From contig NZ_MJAK01000002.1 of the NCBI RefSeq assembly GCF_001742745.1, forward strand, positions 62,001 through 126,000: 64,000 bases of DNA, read 5' to 3'. Below are positions 52,503 through 60,517 of the stretch, one piece after another. The position numbers and the translations under genes were made by a program. A model generated the notes under the pieces. That model did no database searches, had not been told where the DNA came from, and saw only the letters and a list, made by a program, of their open reading frames with translations. The DNA comes from Curtobacterium sp. ER1/6 (lineage in GTDB: Bacteria; Actinomycetota; Actinomycetes; Actinomycetales; Microbacteriaceae). Numbering within the stretch: the first letter of the stretch is position 1; each line of letters opens with the position of its first letter.

Positions 52503-53902
52503 CACGCGCCTCCCGTCGTCGCCAGGGACGGTCGGGAGGCGCGTGGTGCGTCCGTCCCGTCGCCCACGACGTGCGCCGCGCAGGCCAGGATCGCCCCGAA
52601 CTGCACGCCCACCAGCGTCGCCACCGGGATGGGCACCGCCCCCGTCCCGGCGTCTGCCTGCCAGAGCGCGTACTGCGCCGCGAGCCGGTCCCGCAGCCGC
52701 CGGAGCGGCGCGGGTGCCGTGCCGGCACCCGTCTCCGCCTCGAGCGCACGGAGCAGCATGCCGCCGTAGCGGAGCCCGAAGCACCGGACGAGGTCCTCGC
52801 AGCCGAAGCGCTCGGCGACGGTGGCCCTCCGGGCGGCCGGTTCCCGGTCGGCCCGCAGCCGGTCGGTCTCGACCATGCCGGCGAGCATCGGCACGAAGGC
52901 ACGGGAGGCCTCGAGGAAGGGCGTCTCGATCGTGAGCAGGGGCGTCGCGGCGTCGAGCACGTCCTGCAGGACGACCCCCACGGCGCCGAGGTCGTCCGCG
53001 CACCGACGGAGGAGGTCCGCGTACGACTCGGTCGTCGGGGTCTGGTCGTCGGCGTCCGGGTGGCTCCAGTACGGCAGCTCGGCGACCACGCACAGCGCGC
53101 CGTGCCGCATCGCCCACGCGGCGCTGGACGCCCCGTGGATGTGCTCCGCGGGGTCGACGCCGAGCGACTCCAGGTAGTCGTACGCCCGCTCCACACCGTC
53201 CATGGCGAACACCGCCGGGGCGAGTTCGCGCAGGAACGGCGACTCCGGCTCCCCGGTGTCGAGCGGCAGCCCGAGTGCCGCCGGGACGGCGTGCAGGGTG
53301 TCGATCACACCGGGCAGGTCCTCGGAGAGGTAGTAGTAGACGCCGCCCATCTCGCCGTTGTGCAGCGACACGAGCAGGTCGGGCTCGGTGTCGTCGATGA
53401 GCCGCATGAACGCGAGCGTCTCCGGCAGCACCTGGTCGAAGTACACCGACCCGTGGCTGTTCGGGAAGGTCCACTCGACCTGGCTGTCCGGCGCCGGCCG
53501 GTAGAAGTGCCGCGCGTAGTGCACCCGGTCGTACGGGTCGTCGAACCACGCCTCGTTGAGGCGCATGCCGTCGGGGTCGATCGTGGGGACGACGTGCCAC
53601 GTGACGTCGAGCTCCTCCGTCCCGCCCGCCAGCAGCCAGGTCGCCAGGTGGAGCGCCGTCCACGATCCGATCGGCTCGTTCGGGTGCACGCCGCCGACGA
53701 CGACGGCGGCGTGCGACCCGGACCCGATCCGGTAGCTGTGGAGCGGCTCCCCGAGACGGCTGGTGCCGATCCGGGTGACCGTGACCTGCCCCGGGTGCGC
53801 CGCGGCGAGCGCGGCGAACCGGGCGTGCAGGTCGTCGACGAGCGGGAAGCCGTCGCGGTCGGGGACCTCGGTGACGAGACGGAGGACGGTGCGCTGGTCC
53901 AT
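52502..53902 (-). CDS. M14-family zinc carboxypeptidase-like peptidase
   Basis: Metallopeptidase of 466 residues without signal peptide. Zinc ligands fit the M14 pattern HxxE in GVHPNEPIGSW (near residue 75) and the distant histidine in LLVSLHNGEMGGVYYYL. A glutamate in ALCVVAELPYWSH could be the catalytic base. The C-terminal 150 residues are helical and not assignable. It sits between the binding protein and the permeases, so it probably trims imported peptides. Its last codons are formed by a GGGAGGC-type inverted repeat (52503-52545). Confidence 0.82.
   Translation of the reverse strand: MDQRTVLRLVTEVPDRDGFPLVDDLHARFAALAAAHPGQVTVTRIGTSRLGEPLHSYRIGSGSHAAVVVGGVHPNEPIGSWTALHLATWLLAGGTEELDVTWHVVPTIDPDGMRLNEAWFDDPYDRVHYARHFYRPAPDSQVEWTFPNSHGSVYFDQVLPETLAFMRLIDDTEPDLLVSLHNGEMGGVYYYLSEDLPGVIDTLHAVPAALGLPLDTGEPESPFLRELAPAVFAMDGVERAYDYLESLGVDPAEHIHGASSAAWAMRHGALCVVAELPYWSHPDADDQTPTTESYADLLRRCADDLGAVGVVLQDVLDAATPLLTIETPFLEASRAFVPMLAGMVETDRLRADREPAARRATVAERFGCEDLVRCFGLRYGGMLLRALEAETGAGTAPAPLRRLRDRLAAQYALWQADAGTGAVPIPVATLVGVQFGAILACAAHVVGDGTDAPRASRPSLATTGGA
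52503..52545. repeat. GGGAGGC-core inverted repeat inside the 3' end of the M14 gene
   Basis: CACGCGCCTCCCG (52503-52515) and CGGGAGGCGCGTG (52533-52545) are perfect complements around a 17-nt loop. It encodes the final residues of the peptidase and abuts the start of the DppB-type gene. It may form an mRNA hairpin that adjusts expression within the operon. Confidence 0.6.
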
Positions 53903-53925
53903 GCGGTGCGGATCGCTTCCTGCGG

Positions 53926-55524
53926 CTACTGGACGGTGATGGCCTGGACCACCGGGCTGCCGTCGACGGCGGGGAGCGAGGCGATCTTGTCGCTCACGAC
54001 GTAGGAGTACTTGTCGAAGAAGGTCGGCACGACCGGGAAGTCCCGCAGCACGGCCTCCTGCGTCTGCGCGTAGTACTCGTTCGCCTCGTCCTGCGACCCC
54101 GCGGAGTCGGCCTTCGCGAGCAGCGAGTCGACCTCGTCCGACTGGTAGTAGCCGGTGCACGGCGCGCAGCCGCCCGCACTGGTGAACAGCGCCCGGAGGG
54201 TGTTCTGCTGGCTGGCGTACAGCGCACCCCAGTGCCCGAAGTGCGGTCCCTCGATCTTCTTGTCGGTCAGCTCCGAGTAGTACGACGCCCAGTCGGTGGT
54301 GGCCTTCGCCTCGGTGTCGACGCCGAGGTTCTGCCGGATCTGGTTCGCGTACGCCTGGTAGAGCGAGTCGAGGCCGTTGCCGCCGGGGTAGACGAGGGTG
54401 ATCGAGCCGTCGAACCCGCCGGCCTTCGCCAGGAGCGCCTTCGCCTTCGACGGCGAGAACTCGCAGGCCTCGCCGCAGATGCCCTCCTGCGTGCCGGACA
54501 TGCCCGGCGGGGTGAGCGCGGTGGCCGGCTCGTACAGGCCGCCGTAGATCGCCTGGTTGACCTGCTTCCGGTTGATCGACATCGAGATGGCCCGTCGGAC
54601 GTCGGGGTCGGCGTACCGCTCGTCCCACAGCGGGAAGCCGAGGTAGTCGATGCCCGGGGCGTCGAAGGAGTGCAGGCGGTCCCCGAAGTCACCGGAGGCG
54701 CTGGTCATCTTGTCGGTCGGCAGGAACAGCACGTCGGCGTTGCCGGCGAGCACGTCGGTGTACGCGGTGTTCATGTCGGCGTAGCTCTTGAAGGTGACGT
54801 CCTCCGTCTTCGCCTTCGTGCCCTCGTAGCCCGACCACGCCCTGACCGTGAACGGCTGGTTCGCCGTCCACTTCTCGGTCATCTCGTACGGGCCGTTGCC
54901 GATCGGCTTCGCGTCGTAGGCCTTCAGGTCGCTGTACGCGGCCTCGGGCATCGGGTAGAACGCGGTCTGCGCCTGGCTGAGCTGGAGCGGGAACTGGCTG
55001 TCCGCGTGGGTGAGCGTCACCGTGAAGGTGTCCTTACCCGTCACCTTCAGTCCCGACATCTCCTTCGTCTTCGGGGTGCCCGAGGCGGGGTTGAGGTCCG
55101 AGTAGCCGACGATCGCGGCGAGCTGCCCGCTGTTCTCCCAGGCGTTCGGGCCGTACGCGGTGTGGTTCCAGGCCTTGACGTAGCTCTCGGGCGTGACCGC
55201 CTCGCCGTTCTGGAACGTCCAGCCGTCGCGGAGCGTGATCGTCCAGGTGGTGGCGTCGCTCGACTCGACGCTCTTCGCGGCGACGTCGTGCAGTTCACCC
55301 TTCGCGTCCGTCTCGGTGAGCGGCGCGAACAGGCTCATCGTCTGGGTGAAGGCCACCGTCTGGCGGCCCGGGGTCAGATGGTCGGGCTCGCCGGTCGCGT
55401 AGACCAGGCTCCCGCCGGAGCCGCCCTGGGCGTCCCCGCTCCCGTTCCCGGTGGCCGAACAGCCGGTGGCCACCAGCGCCAGCGTGGCCGCTGCGGCCAC
55501 CGCCGCGATCGTCCTGCGTCGCAT
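53926..55524 (-). CDS. Peptide ABC transporter substrate-binding lipoprotein (family 5)
   Basis: Extracellular receptor of 532 residues. The short signal peptide ends at the lipobox VATGC with cysteine 22. The family-5 fold shows TTWTITLRDGWTFQNGEAVT near residue 92, and PDVRRAISMSINRKQVNQAI near 305. Two cysteine pairs (ICGEACEF and GGCAPCTGYY) are unusual and may form disulfides. It is the first gene of the eight-gene leftward operon. Oligopeptides are the likely ligands. Confidence 0.92.
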   Translation of the reverse strand: MRRRTIAAVAAAATLALVATGCSATGNGSGDAQGGSGGSLVYATGEPDHLTPGRQTVAFTQTMSLFAPLTETDAKGELHDVAAKSVESSDATTWTITLRDGWTFQNGEAVTPESYVKAWNHTAYGPNAWENSGQLAAIVGYSDLNPASGTPKTKEMSGLKVTGKDTFTVTLTHADSQFPLQLSQAQTAFYPMPEAAYSDLKAYDAKPIGNGPYEMTEKWTANQPFTVRAWSGYEGTKAKTEDVTFKSYADMNTAYTDVLAGNADVLFLPTDKMTSASGDFGDRLHSFDAPGIDYLGFPLWDERYADPDVRRAISMSINRKQVNQAIYGGLYEPATALTPPGMSGTQEGICGEACEFSPSKAKALLAKAGGFDGSITLVYPGGNGLDSLYQAYANQIRQNLGVDTEAKATTDWASYYSELTDKKIEGPHFGHWGALYASQQNTLRALFTSAGGCAPCTGYYQSDEVDSLLAKADSAGSQDEANEYYAQTQEAVLRDFPVVPTFFDKYSYVVSDKIASLPAVDGSPVVQAITVQ

Positions 55525-55579
55525 CTTGAGCTCCTCGAGTCGAAGCGCGTCCGGTTCGGGCCCGGTCGTCGTGGTCGAG

Positions 55580-55637
55580 ACGGTAGGGGCCGCGGAAACC
55601 CGAGCACAAGGTTTCTTTCACTGATCTCTGAAACCTT
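55580..55637 (-). promoter_or_regulatory. Promoter and operator-like inverted repeat of the peptide operon
   Basis: On the minus strand TTGTGC (55609-55604) and TACCGT (55585-55580) are separated by 18 bp. AAGGTTTC (55608-55615) and GAAACCTT (55630-55637) form a perfect 8-bp inverted repeat with 14 bp between, the left arm overlapping the -35 box. A regulator bound here, perhaps the GbsR-type protein of the same operon, could repress it. Confidence 0.5.
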
Positions 55638-55705
55638 TACCGCCCGGAAACGAGCCGGAAACGACACCCGTCGCGAAGGCGGCCGTCCTGTGCCACGCTC
55701 GTCGC

Positions 55706-56344
55706 ATGCGCCACACACCCCGCTTCCTGATGACCGACGTCGCCGAGGTGCGGCGCGTGGTCGCCGAGAACCCGTGGGCGACGATCGTGTCCCACACGGC
55801 GGCCGGGATCGTCGCGTCGCACTACCCGGTGCTCCTCGAGACGCCCGGCCCCGACGACGACCCGGACGCGATCGTGCTCGTCTCGCACGTCGGCCGCCCC
55901 GACGAGGTCGCGCACGAGCTCGGGCAGCACGAGGTCCTCGTCGTGTTCCAGGGCCCGCACGGCTACGTCTCCCCCGCGTGGTACCCGCCGGAGCAGTTCG
56001 TCCCGACGTGGAACCACGTGACCGCGCACCTGTGGGGCACGCCGGAGATCCTGTCCGACGAGGAGAACTTCCGCGTGCTCGGCGAGCTCGTCGACCACTT
56101 CGAGCGCGTCATGCCCGAGCCGGTCTCGCTCGACGTCGACGAGGAGACCGCCCGACGGGTGGCGAAGGGCACCGTGGGGATCCGCATCCGGGTCACGCGC
56201 TCCGACGCCCGCGCCAAGCTGTCGCAGAACAAGGCGCCCGAGGTGGTCGAGCGCATCGTCGCGGGCCTGCGCGGGGACGGCCCCTACGCGTCGCCGGCGC
56301 TCGCCGACGAGATGGACCGCGCACACGGCCGGGAGGCGTCGTGA
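55706..56344 (+). CDS. PaiB-family FMN-binding protein
   Basis: A 212-residue protein of the FMN-binding split-barrel group called PaiB negative transcriptional regulators. Family marks are NPWATIVSHTAAGIVASHYP near residue 23, LVSHVGRPDE, VVFQGPHGYVSPAWYP and TWNHVTAHLWG. The C-terminal part holds KGTVGIRIRVTRSDARAKLS and QNKAPEVVERIVAGL. Whether it regulates transcription or acts as a flavin oxidoreductase is open. It is translationally coupled to the amidohydrolase downstream (GTGA overlap). Confidence 0.9.
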   Translation: MRHTPRFLMTDVAEVRRVVAENPWATIVSHTAAGIVASHYPVLLETPGPDDDPDAIVLVSHVGRPDEVAHELGQHEVLVVFQGPHGYVSPAWYPPEQFVPTWNHVTAHLWGTPEILSDEENFRVLGELVDHFERVMPEPVSLDVDEETARRVAKGTVGIRIRVTRSDARAKLSQNKAPEVVERIVAGLRGDGPYASPALADEMDRAHGREAS

Positions 56345-57843
56345 CCGACCTCCTGCTCCGTTCCGTCCGGCGGGTCGGGACCTCCGGCGTCCCCGCGGAC
56401 GTCCGCGTCGTCGACGGACGGGTCACCGCGGTCGCCCCCGCCGGGACGCTCGACGCCGCCGCGGTGGCCGGTGCCGACACCGAGGTCGTCGAGGCCGACG
56501 GCGCGTGGCTCGGCCCAGGGCTCGTCGACCACCACGTCCACTTCGACCAGTGGGCCCTCGTCCGCCGTCGCGTCGACGTGTCCGGCTGCGACTCCGCGGA
56601 AGCGACCGCCGACCTGCTCGCCGGGGCGGCGCGTGCCGCCGGACCGGACGGCGGTCCGGCCGCGACGATGGTCGGTCACGGCTACCGGGACGGTCTCTGG
56701 CCCCGCCCCGCGCGACGCGAGCTGCTCGACCGGGCCGCGCCGGGCCTCCCGGCCGTCGTCATCAGCGGCGACCTGCACGCCGTCTGGTGCAACGGGATCG
56801 CCCTGGAGCGGTTCTCGGCGGCGGTGGGCCGCCCGCTCGTGGCGGGCGACGACGGAGTGCTGCGCGAGCAGGACGCGTTCGACGTGACGGCCGCGCTCTC
56901 CCGCGTGCCCGACGACGTGCTCGACGGCTACGTGTCCGACGCCGTCGACGCGGCCACGGCGCGCGGCGTGACCCGCGTCGTCGACCTGGAGATGCGGTCC
57001 GGCCTCGACCGCTGGACCCGGCGGATGAGGGCCGGCACCGACGGACTCCGGGTCGCGTGCGGCGTGTACCCGCACGAGCTCGAGGACGCGATCGCCCGCG
57101 GCCTCCGCACCGGCGCGGTCGTCGACGGCACCGGCGGACTGCTGTCGACCGGTCCGTTCAAGGTGATCACCGACGGGTCGCTCGGTACCCGGACCGCGGC
57201 GATGGCCTCCGGCGAGGGCGTCCTGGCCTACGCGTTCGACGAGCTCGTGGCGATGGTCCGCCGGGCGGTCGACGCCGGGCTCGTCCCGGCCGTGCACGCG
57301 ATCGGCGACCGGGCGAACACGCTCGCACTCGACGTGTTCGAGGCCGTCGGCGCGCGCGGGTCGATCGAGCACGCGCAGCTGCTCGACGGCGCCGACCTCG
57401 ACCGGTTCGCCCGGCTCGGGGTCGCCGCGTCCGTCCAGCCCGAGCACGCGATGGACGACCGCGACATCGCCGACCGGCACTGGGCTGGCGAGACGGACCG
57501 GGCCTTCCCGTTCGCCGCGCTCGAGCGGGCCGGCGCCGAACTGCGGCTCGGCTCGGACGCGCCCGTCGCGCCGCTCGACCCGTGGGTGTCGATGGCGGCC
57601 GCGGTCGGACGGGACCGGGACGGCCGCGAGCCGTGGCACCCCGAGCAGCGGATGTCGGCGCTCGCCGCGTGGAAGGGGTCCACGGACGGCCGGGTCTCGG
57701 TCGCGGTCGGTGACGTCGCGGACCTCGTGCTGCTGCCGGCGGACCCGCTGGCGGTCGCCGTGTCCGAGCCGTCGGACGTGCTGCGCACGATGCCGGTGCT
57801 CGCGACGGCCGTCGCCGGGCGGTTCACGCACCGCTCGGTGTGA
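56341..57843 (+). CDS. Amidohydrolase family 3 (YtcJ-like)
   Basis: Metal-dependent hydrolase of 500 residues. The metal-binding motif is GLVDHHVHFDQW near residue 59; further histidines lie in DLHAVWCNG, VPAVHAIGDRANTLALDVF, GSIEHAQLLD, and the aspartate in RLGSDAPVAPLDPW. This is the YtcJ-type arrangement. Natural substrates of the group are poorly known (N-substituted amides, formamides). The GTG start overlaps the paiB stop; the stop is 4 bp from the convergent nei stop. Confidence 0.87.
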   Translation: MTDLLLRSVRRVGTSGVPADVRVVDGRVTAVAPAGTLDAAAVAGADTEVVEADGAWLGPGLVDHHVHFDQWALVRRRVDVSGCDSAEATADLLAGAARAAGPDGGPAATMVGHGYRDGLWPRPARRELLDRAAPGLPAVVISGDLHAVWCNGIALERFSAAVGRPLVAGDDGVLREQDAFDVTAALSRVPDDVLDGYVSDAVDAATARGVTRVVDLEMRSGLDRWTRRMRAGTDGLRVACGVYPHELEDAIARGLRTGAVVDGTGGLLSTGPFKVITDGSLGTRTAAMASGEGVLAYAFDELVAMVRRAVDAGLVPAVHAIGDRANTLALDVFEAVGARGSIEHAQLLDGADLDRFARLGVAASVQPEHAMDDRDIADRHWAGETDRAFPFAALERAGAELRLGSDAPVAPLDPWVSMAAAVGRDRDGREPWHPEQRMSALAAWKGSTDGRVSVAVGDVADLVLLPADPLAVAVSEPSDVLRTMPVLATAVAGRFTHRSV

Positions 57844-57847
57844 GGCG

Positions 57848-58777
57848 CTACTTCTGGTCCTTCGGGCACCAGTAGAGCTTGCGACCGGCCATGTCCGCCA
57901 TCCGGATCTCCGTGCCGCACACCCGGCACGGCTCCCCCTGGCGGTGGTACACCCAGTGCCGGTCCTTCCGCGACCGCAGCGCCTTCTTGTGATCAGCCTC
58001 GGACAGGTCGTCCATCGTCAGCATGAGGCCGTCGCGGACGCCCTCGTGCAACAGCTTCGACCAGTCCTGCCAGAGCGCCTTCGCCTGCTTGACGGTGATC
58101 TTCTTGCCGGGCTTGTACGGGTCGATGCGCTGTCGGAAGAGCAGCTCCGCGCGGTAGATGTTCCCGATGCCGGCGACCACCGACTGGTCCATCAGCAGCT
58201 GGCCGATCGCGACGTTGCGCTTCCGCACGTTCTCGACGAAGGTCTTCTCGGCCTCGGGGCCGTCGTCGTTGATCGGGTCCGGACCGAGCTTGTCCAGCGC
58301 CTTCTGCACGCCGGCAGGGTCCTCGACCACGCAGGCGGTCGGACCGCGCAGGTCGGCGACGGTGTCCTGGGTGAGGATCCGCACGCGCACCTGGCCGACC
58401 GGGTCCGGCGGGAAGGACTCGATCGGGTCCTCGGCCTGCTCCTGCTCCGCCATCCGGTAGCGGGCGAGCCGCGGGGCGCCGATCGACGCGAGCGACTCCT
58501 CGCCGTCGCCGTCCTCGGACAGGGCCTCCGCCGACGAGATCACGCCCGCGAAGTCCCACGCTCCGTAGAGACCGAGGTGCACCCGGAGGAACAGGTCGTC
58601 CTCGAACTCGAGGAACAGCTGCTTCGCCACCGCCCGCGCTGCGGTCATCCGCTTGCCGTCGAGCTGCGCCGCACCGGCCGCGAAGCGACCCTGCGGACTC
58701 GACACCTCGCAGCGCTTGCCGACGAAGTGCCGCGAGAACTGGTTCGCGATGCGGTGGACGGAGTGACCCTCTGGCAT
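57848..58777 (-). CDS. Fpg/Nei-family DNA glycosylase (endonuclease VIII type)
   Basis: Base-excision repair enzyme of 309 residues. The N-terminal catalytic MPEGHSVHR carries the proline nucleophile and glutamate; H2TH region includes QSVVAGIGNIYRAELLFRQR. The C-terminal zinc finger reads CRVCGTEI...LYWCPKDQ: the first three cysteines are present but the fourth is aspartate. The missing ligand may weaken zinc binding or be natural in this subgroup. It lies 18 bp downstream of rpiB in one operon. Confidence 0.9.
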   Translation of the reverse strand: MPEGHSVHRIANQFSRHFVGKRCEVSSPQGRFAAGAAQLDGKRMTAARAVAKQLFLEFEDDLFLRVHLGLYGAWDFAGVISSAEALSEDGDGEESLASIGAPRLARYRMAEQEQAEDPIESFPPDPVGQVRVRILTQDTVADLRGPTACVVEDPAGVQKALDKLGPDPINDDGPEAEKTFVENVRKRNVAIGQLLMDQSVVAGIGNIYRAELLFRQRIDPYKPGKKITVKQAKALWQDWSKLLHEGVRDGLMLTMDDLSEADHKKALRSRKDRHWVYHRQGEPCRVCGTEIRMADMAGRKLYWCPKDQK

Positions 58778-58795
58778 CGGTCCTGTCTACCCGGA

Positions 58796-59284
58796 CTACT
58801 CGTCGATCTGCCGACCGGCGATGTGCCCCGTCGTCTCGTACTCGGCGAGCTGCGCGATGCGGCGGGCGTGACGCTCCTCGCCGGAGAAGGGCTCGGCGAT
58901 GAAGAGGTCGACGAAGCGGATGGCCTCGTCCTCGGTGTGCTGCCGGGCACCGATCGAGATGACGTTCGCGTCGTTGTGCTGGCGGGCGAGGAGCGCCGTC
59001 GACTCGTTCCACACCAGCGCGGCCCGGATGCCCTCGACCTTGTTGGCCGCGATCTGCTCGCCGTTGCCCGAACCGCCGAAGACGACACCGAGCGCCTCGA
59101 CACCGGCGCGCTGGTCCTGCACCACGGCGTGCGCGGCGTTGATGCAGAACGAGGGGTAGTCGTCGAGCGCGTCGTACTCGGTCGGACCGTGGTCGACCAC
59201 CTCGTGCCCCGCCTCGGTGAGGTGCTGGGCGAGGGTCTTGTTGAACTCGAGGCCGGCGTGGTCCGTTCCGAGGTGGATGCGCAT
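58796..59284 (-). CDS. rpiB: Ribose-5-phosphate isomerase B
   Basis: Sugar-phosphate isomerase of 162 residues interconverting ribose 5-phosphate and ribulose 5-phosphate. Visible motifs are RIHLGTDHAGLEF at the start, VVDHGPTEYDALDDYPSFC, and the phosphate/anion loop FGGSGNGEQIAANKVEGIRA, matching mycobacterial-type RpiB. The length is normal. It is 22 bp downstream of the XRE-cupin gene on the same strand and followed by nei. Confidence 0.94.
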   Translation of the reverse strand: MRIHLGTDHAGLEFNKTLAQHLTEAGHEVVDHGPTEYDALDDYPSFCINAAHAVVQDQRAGVEALGVVFGGSGNGEQIAANKVEGIRAALVWNESTALLARQHNDANVISIGARQHTEDEAIRFVDLFIAEPFSGEERHARRIAQLAEYETTGHIAGRQIDE

Positions 59285-59306
59285 GGCCTCGATCCTATTC
59301 CCGCGC

Positions 59307-59972
59307 CTACGCCGCCCGGACCACGACGACGACGTACCGAACCGCCTCGTCACCCGGGTTGCGGTAGACCACGTCCGCCGGGTCGCCGAGCTCGATCCGG
59401 TCCCCCGAGCCGAGCCGCGTGGACTCCCCCGCAACGACCACCTCGAGGACGCCGTCGACGACCCAGATGCAGTGACGGAGGAAGGCGTAGGCGCTCGCCG
59501 GGTACGCGACCTCGCGGCCGGCCGGGAGGCGCACCTCGGTGACGTCCGCGGGGAACGCCGCACTCGAGACGGGACGCCGGCGGTACCCGGTCTCGGGGTC
59601 GGTCCAGGAGTCCGCGGTCGCCCCGCGCTGTACGCCGCGCGCCTCGTCGGGATCGGCCGTGCGCGGGACGTCGTGCTCCAGCGTCTCGTCGAGGAGCTGC
59701 GAGACCGTGAGACCGAACGCGCCGGACAGCCGGCCGAGGATGGTGGCCGTCGGGCTCGACACCCCGCGCTCGACGCGGTTGATCATCGCGCGGGAGACGC
59801 CGGACTCCTCGGCGAGCTCGGTCAGGCTCCACTTCCGCTCGGTCCGCAGGCGCTGCAGGCGTTCCCCGAGGCGGCGCTGGTCTGCGTCGTCGGCGGTCTC
59901 GGCAGCGCTCCCGGCGGCGCGCTCTGCGGCCGGTTCCGATGCCGCTCCCGCGTCGTCTACGATCTGAGACAT
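59307..59972 (-). CDS. XRE-type regulator with C-terminal cupin domain
   Basis: A 221-residue regulator. An Ala/Asp-rich N-terminal tail precedes the helix-turn-helix WSLTELAEESGVSRAMINRV (near residues 47-66) and the linker ERGVSSPTATILGRLSGAFG. The cupin domain (SSAAFPADVTEVRLPAGREV, VDGVLEVVVAGESTRLGSG, DRIELGDPADVVYRNPGDE) should sense a small metabolite. Its start codon overlaps that of the divergent GNAT gene, so it very likely controls that gene and itself. Confidence 0.9.
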   Translation of the reverse strand: MSQIVDDAGAASEPAAERAAGSAAETADDADQRRLGERLQRLRTERKWSLTELAEESGVSRAMINRVERGVSSPTATILGRLSGAFGLTVSQLLDETLEHDVPRTADPDEARGVQRGATADSWTDPETGYRRRPVSSAAFPADVTEVRLPAGREVAYPASAYAFLRHCIWVVDGVLEVVVAGESTRLGSGDRIELGDPADVVYRNPGDEAVRYVVVVVRAA

Positions 59973-59984
59973 GACGACAGCATA
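59958..59984. promoter_or_regulatory. Interlocked divergent leaderless promoters
   Basis: TACGAT (59958-59963) lies 7 nt before the plus-strand ATG at 59971, and on the minus strand TATGCT (59984-59979) lies 6 nt before the minus ATG at 59972. Each -10 box is therefore inside the other gene's coding sequence. The two ATGs share bases in the sequence CATG. Confidence 0.65.
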
Positions 59985-60498
59985 TGCGACGGCCGGCGCT
60001 GCCCCTGTCACCGTGCGGGACTGCGAGCCGCGCGACCTCGACGTCGTCCACGCGCTGCACGTCGACGCCGTGCTGCACTCGACGGCGATCTGGCAGGAGG
60101 AGCCGCACCCGCGGGAGTACTTCGACGGGTGGCTCGCCGAGCGTCGTGCCGCCGGACTCCCCGTGCTCGTCGCCGAGGTCGGCGGGGTCGTCGCCGGCTA
60201 CGTCACCTACAGCGCGTTCCGGCCGCACCAGGGGTACCGCCACACGGTCGAGCACAGCGTCTACGTCGTGCCGGCGTTCCGCGGCCGAGGCATCGCTACT
60301 TTGCTCATGGACGCCCTCGTCGCACACGCCCGTGCGGCGGACGTGCACGTCGTGATGGCCGGCATCTGCTCGTCGAACACGGGCTCGATCGCCCTGCACG
60401 AGCGGCTCGGGTTCGTCACCGTCGGGGTGCTGCCCGAGGTCGGGCGGAAGTTCGACCGGTGGCTCGACCTGACGCTCATGCAGTTGCGCATCGCCTGA
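59971..60498 (+). CDS. GNAT N-acetyltransferase, phosphinothricin/methionine-sulfoximine type
   Basis: Acetyl-CoA-dependent transferase of 175 residues. It contains VRDCEPRDLDVVHALHVDAV near the start, HSTAIWQEEPHPREYFDGWL, the acetyl-CoA loop VVPAFRGRGIATLLMDALV, and the C-terminal MAGICSSNTGSIALHERLGF and GRKFDRWLDLTLMQ. This pattern is typical of Pat/MddA-like enzymes that acetylate glutamine-analogue toxins. The leaderless start overlaps the start codon of the divergent XRE-cupin regulator. Confidence 0.87.
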   Translation: MTTAYATAGAAPVTVRDCEPRDLDVVHALHVDAVLHSTAIWQEEPHPREYFDGWLAERRAAGLPVLVAEVGGVVAGYVTYSAFRPHQGYRHTVEHSVYVVPAFRGRGIATLLMDALVAHARAADVHVVMAGICSSNTGSIALHERLGFVTVGVLPEVGRKFDRWLDLTLMQLRIA

Positions 60499-60517
60499 GG
60501 CGCACGGCCGGTGGGGT

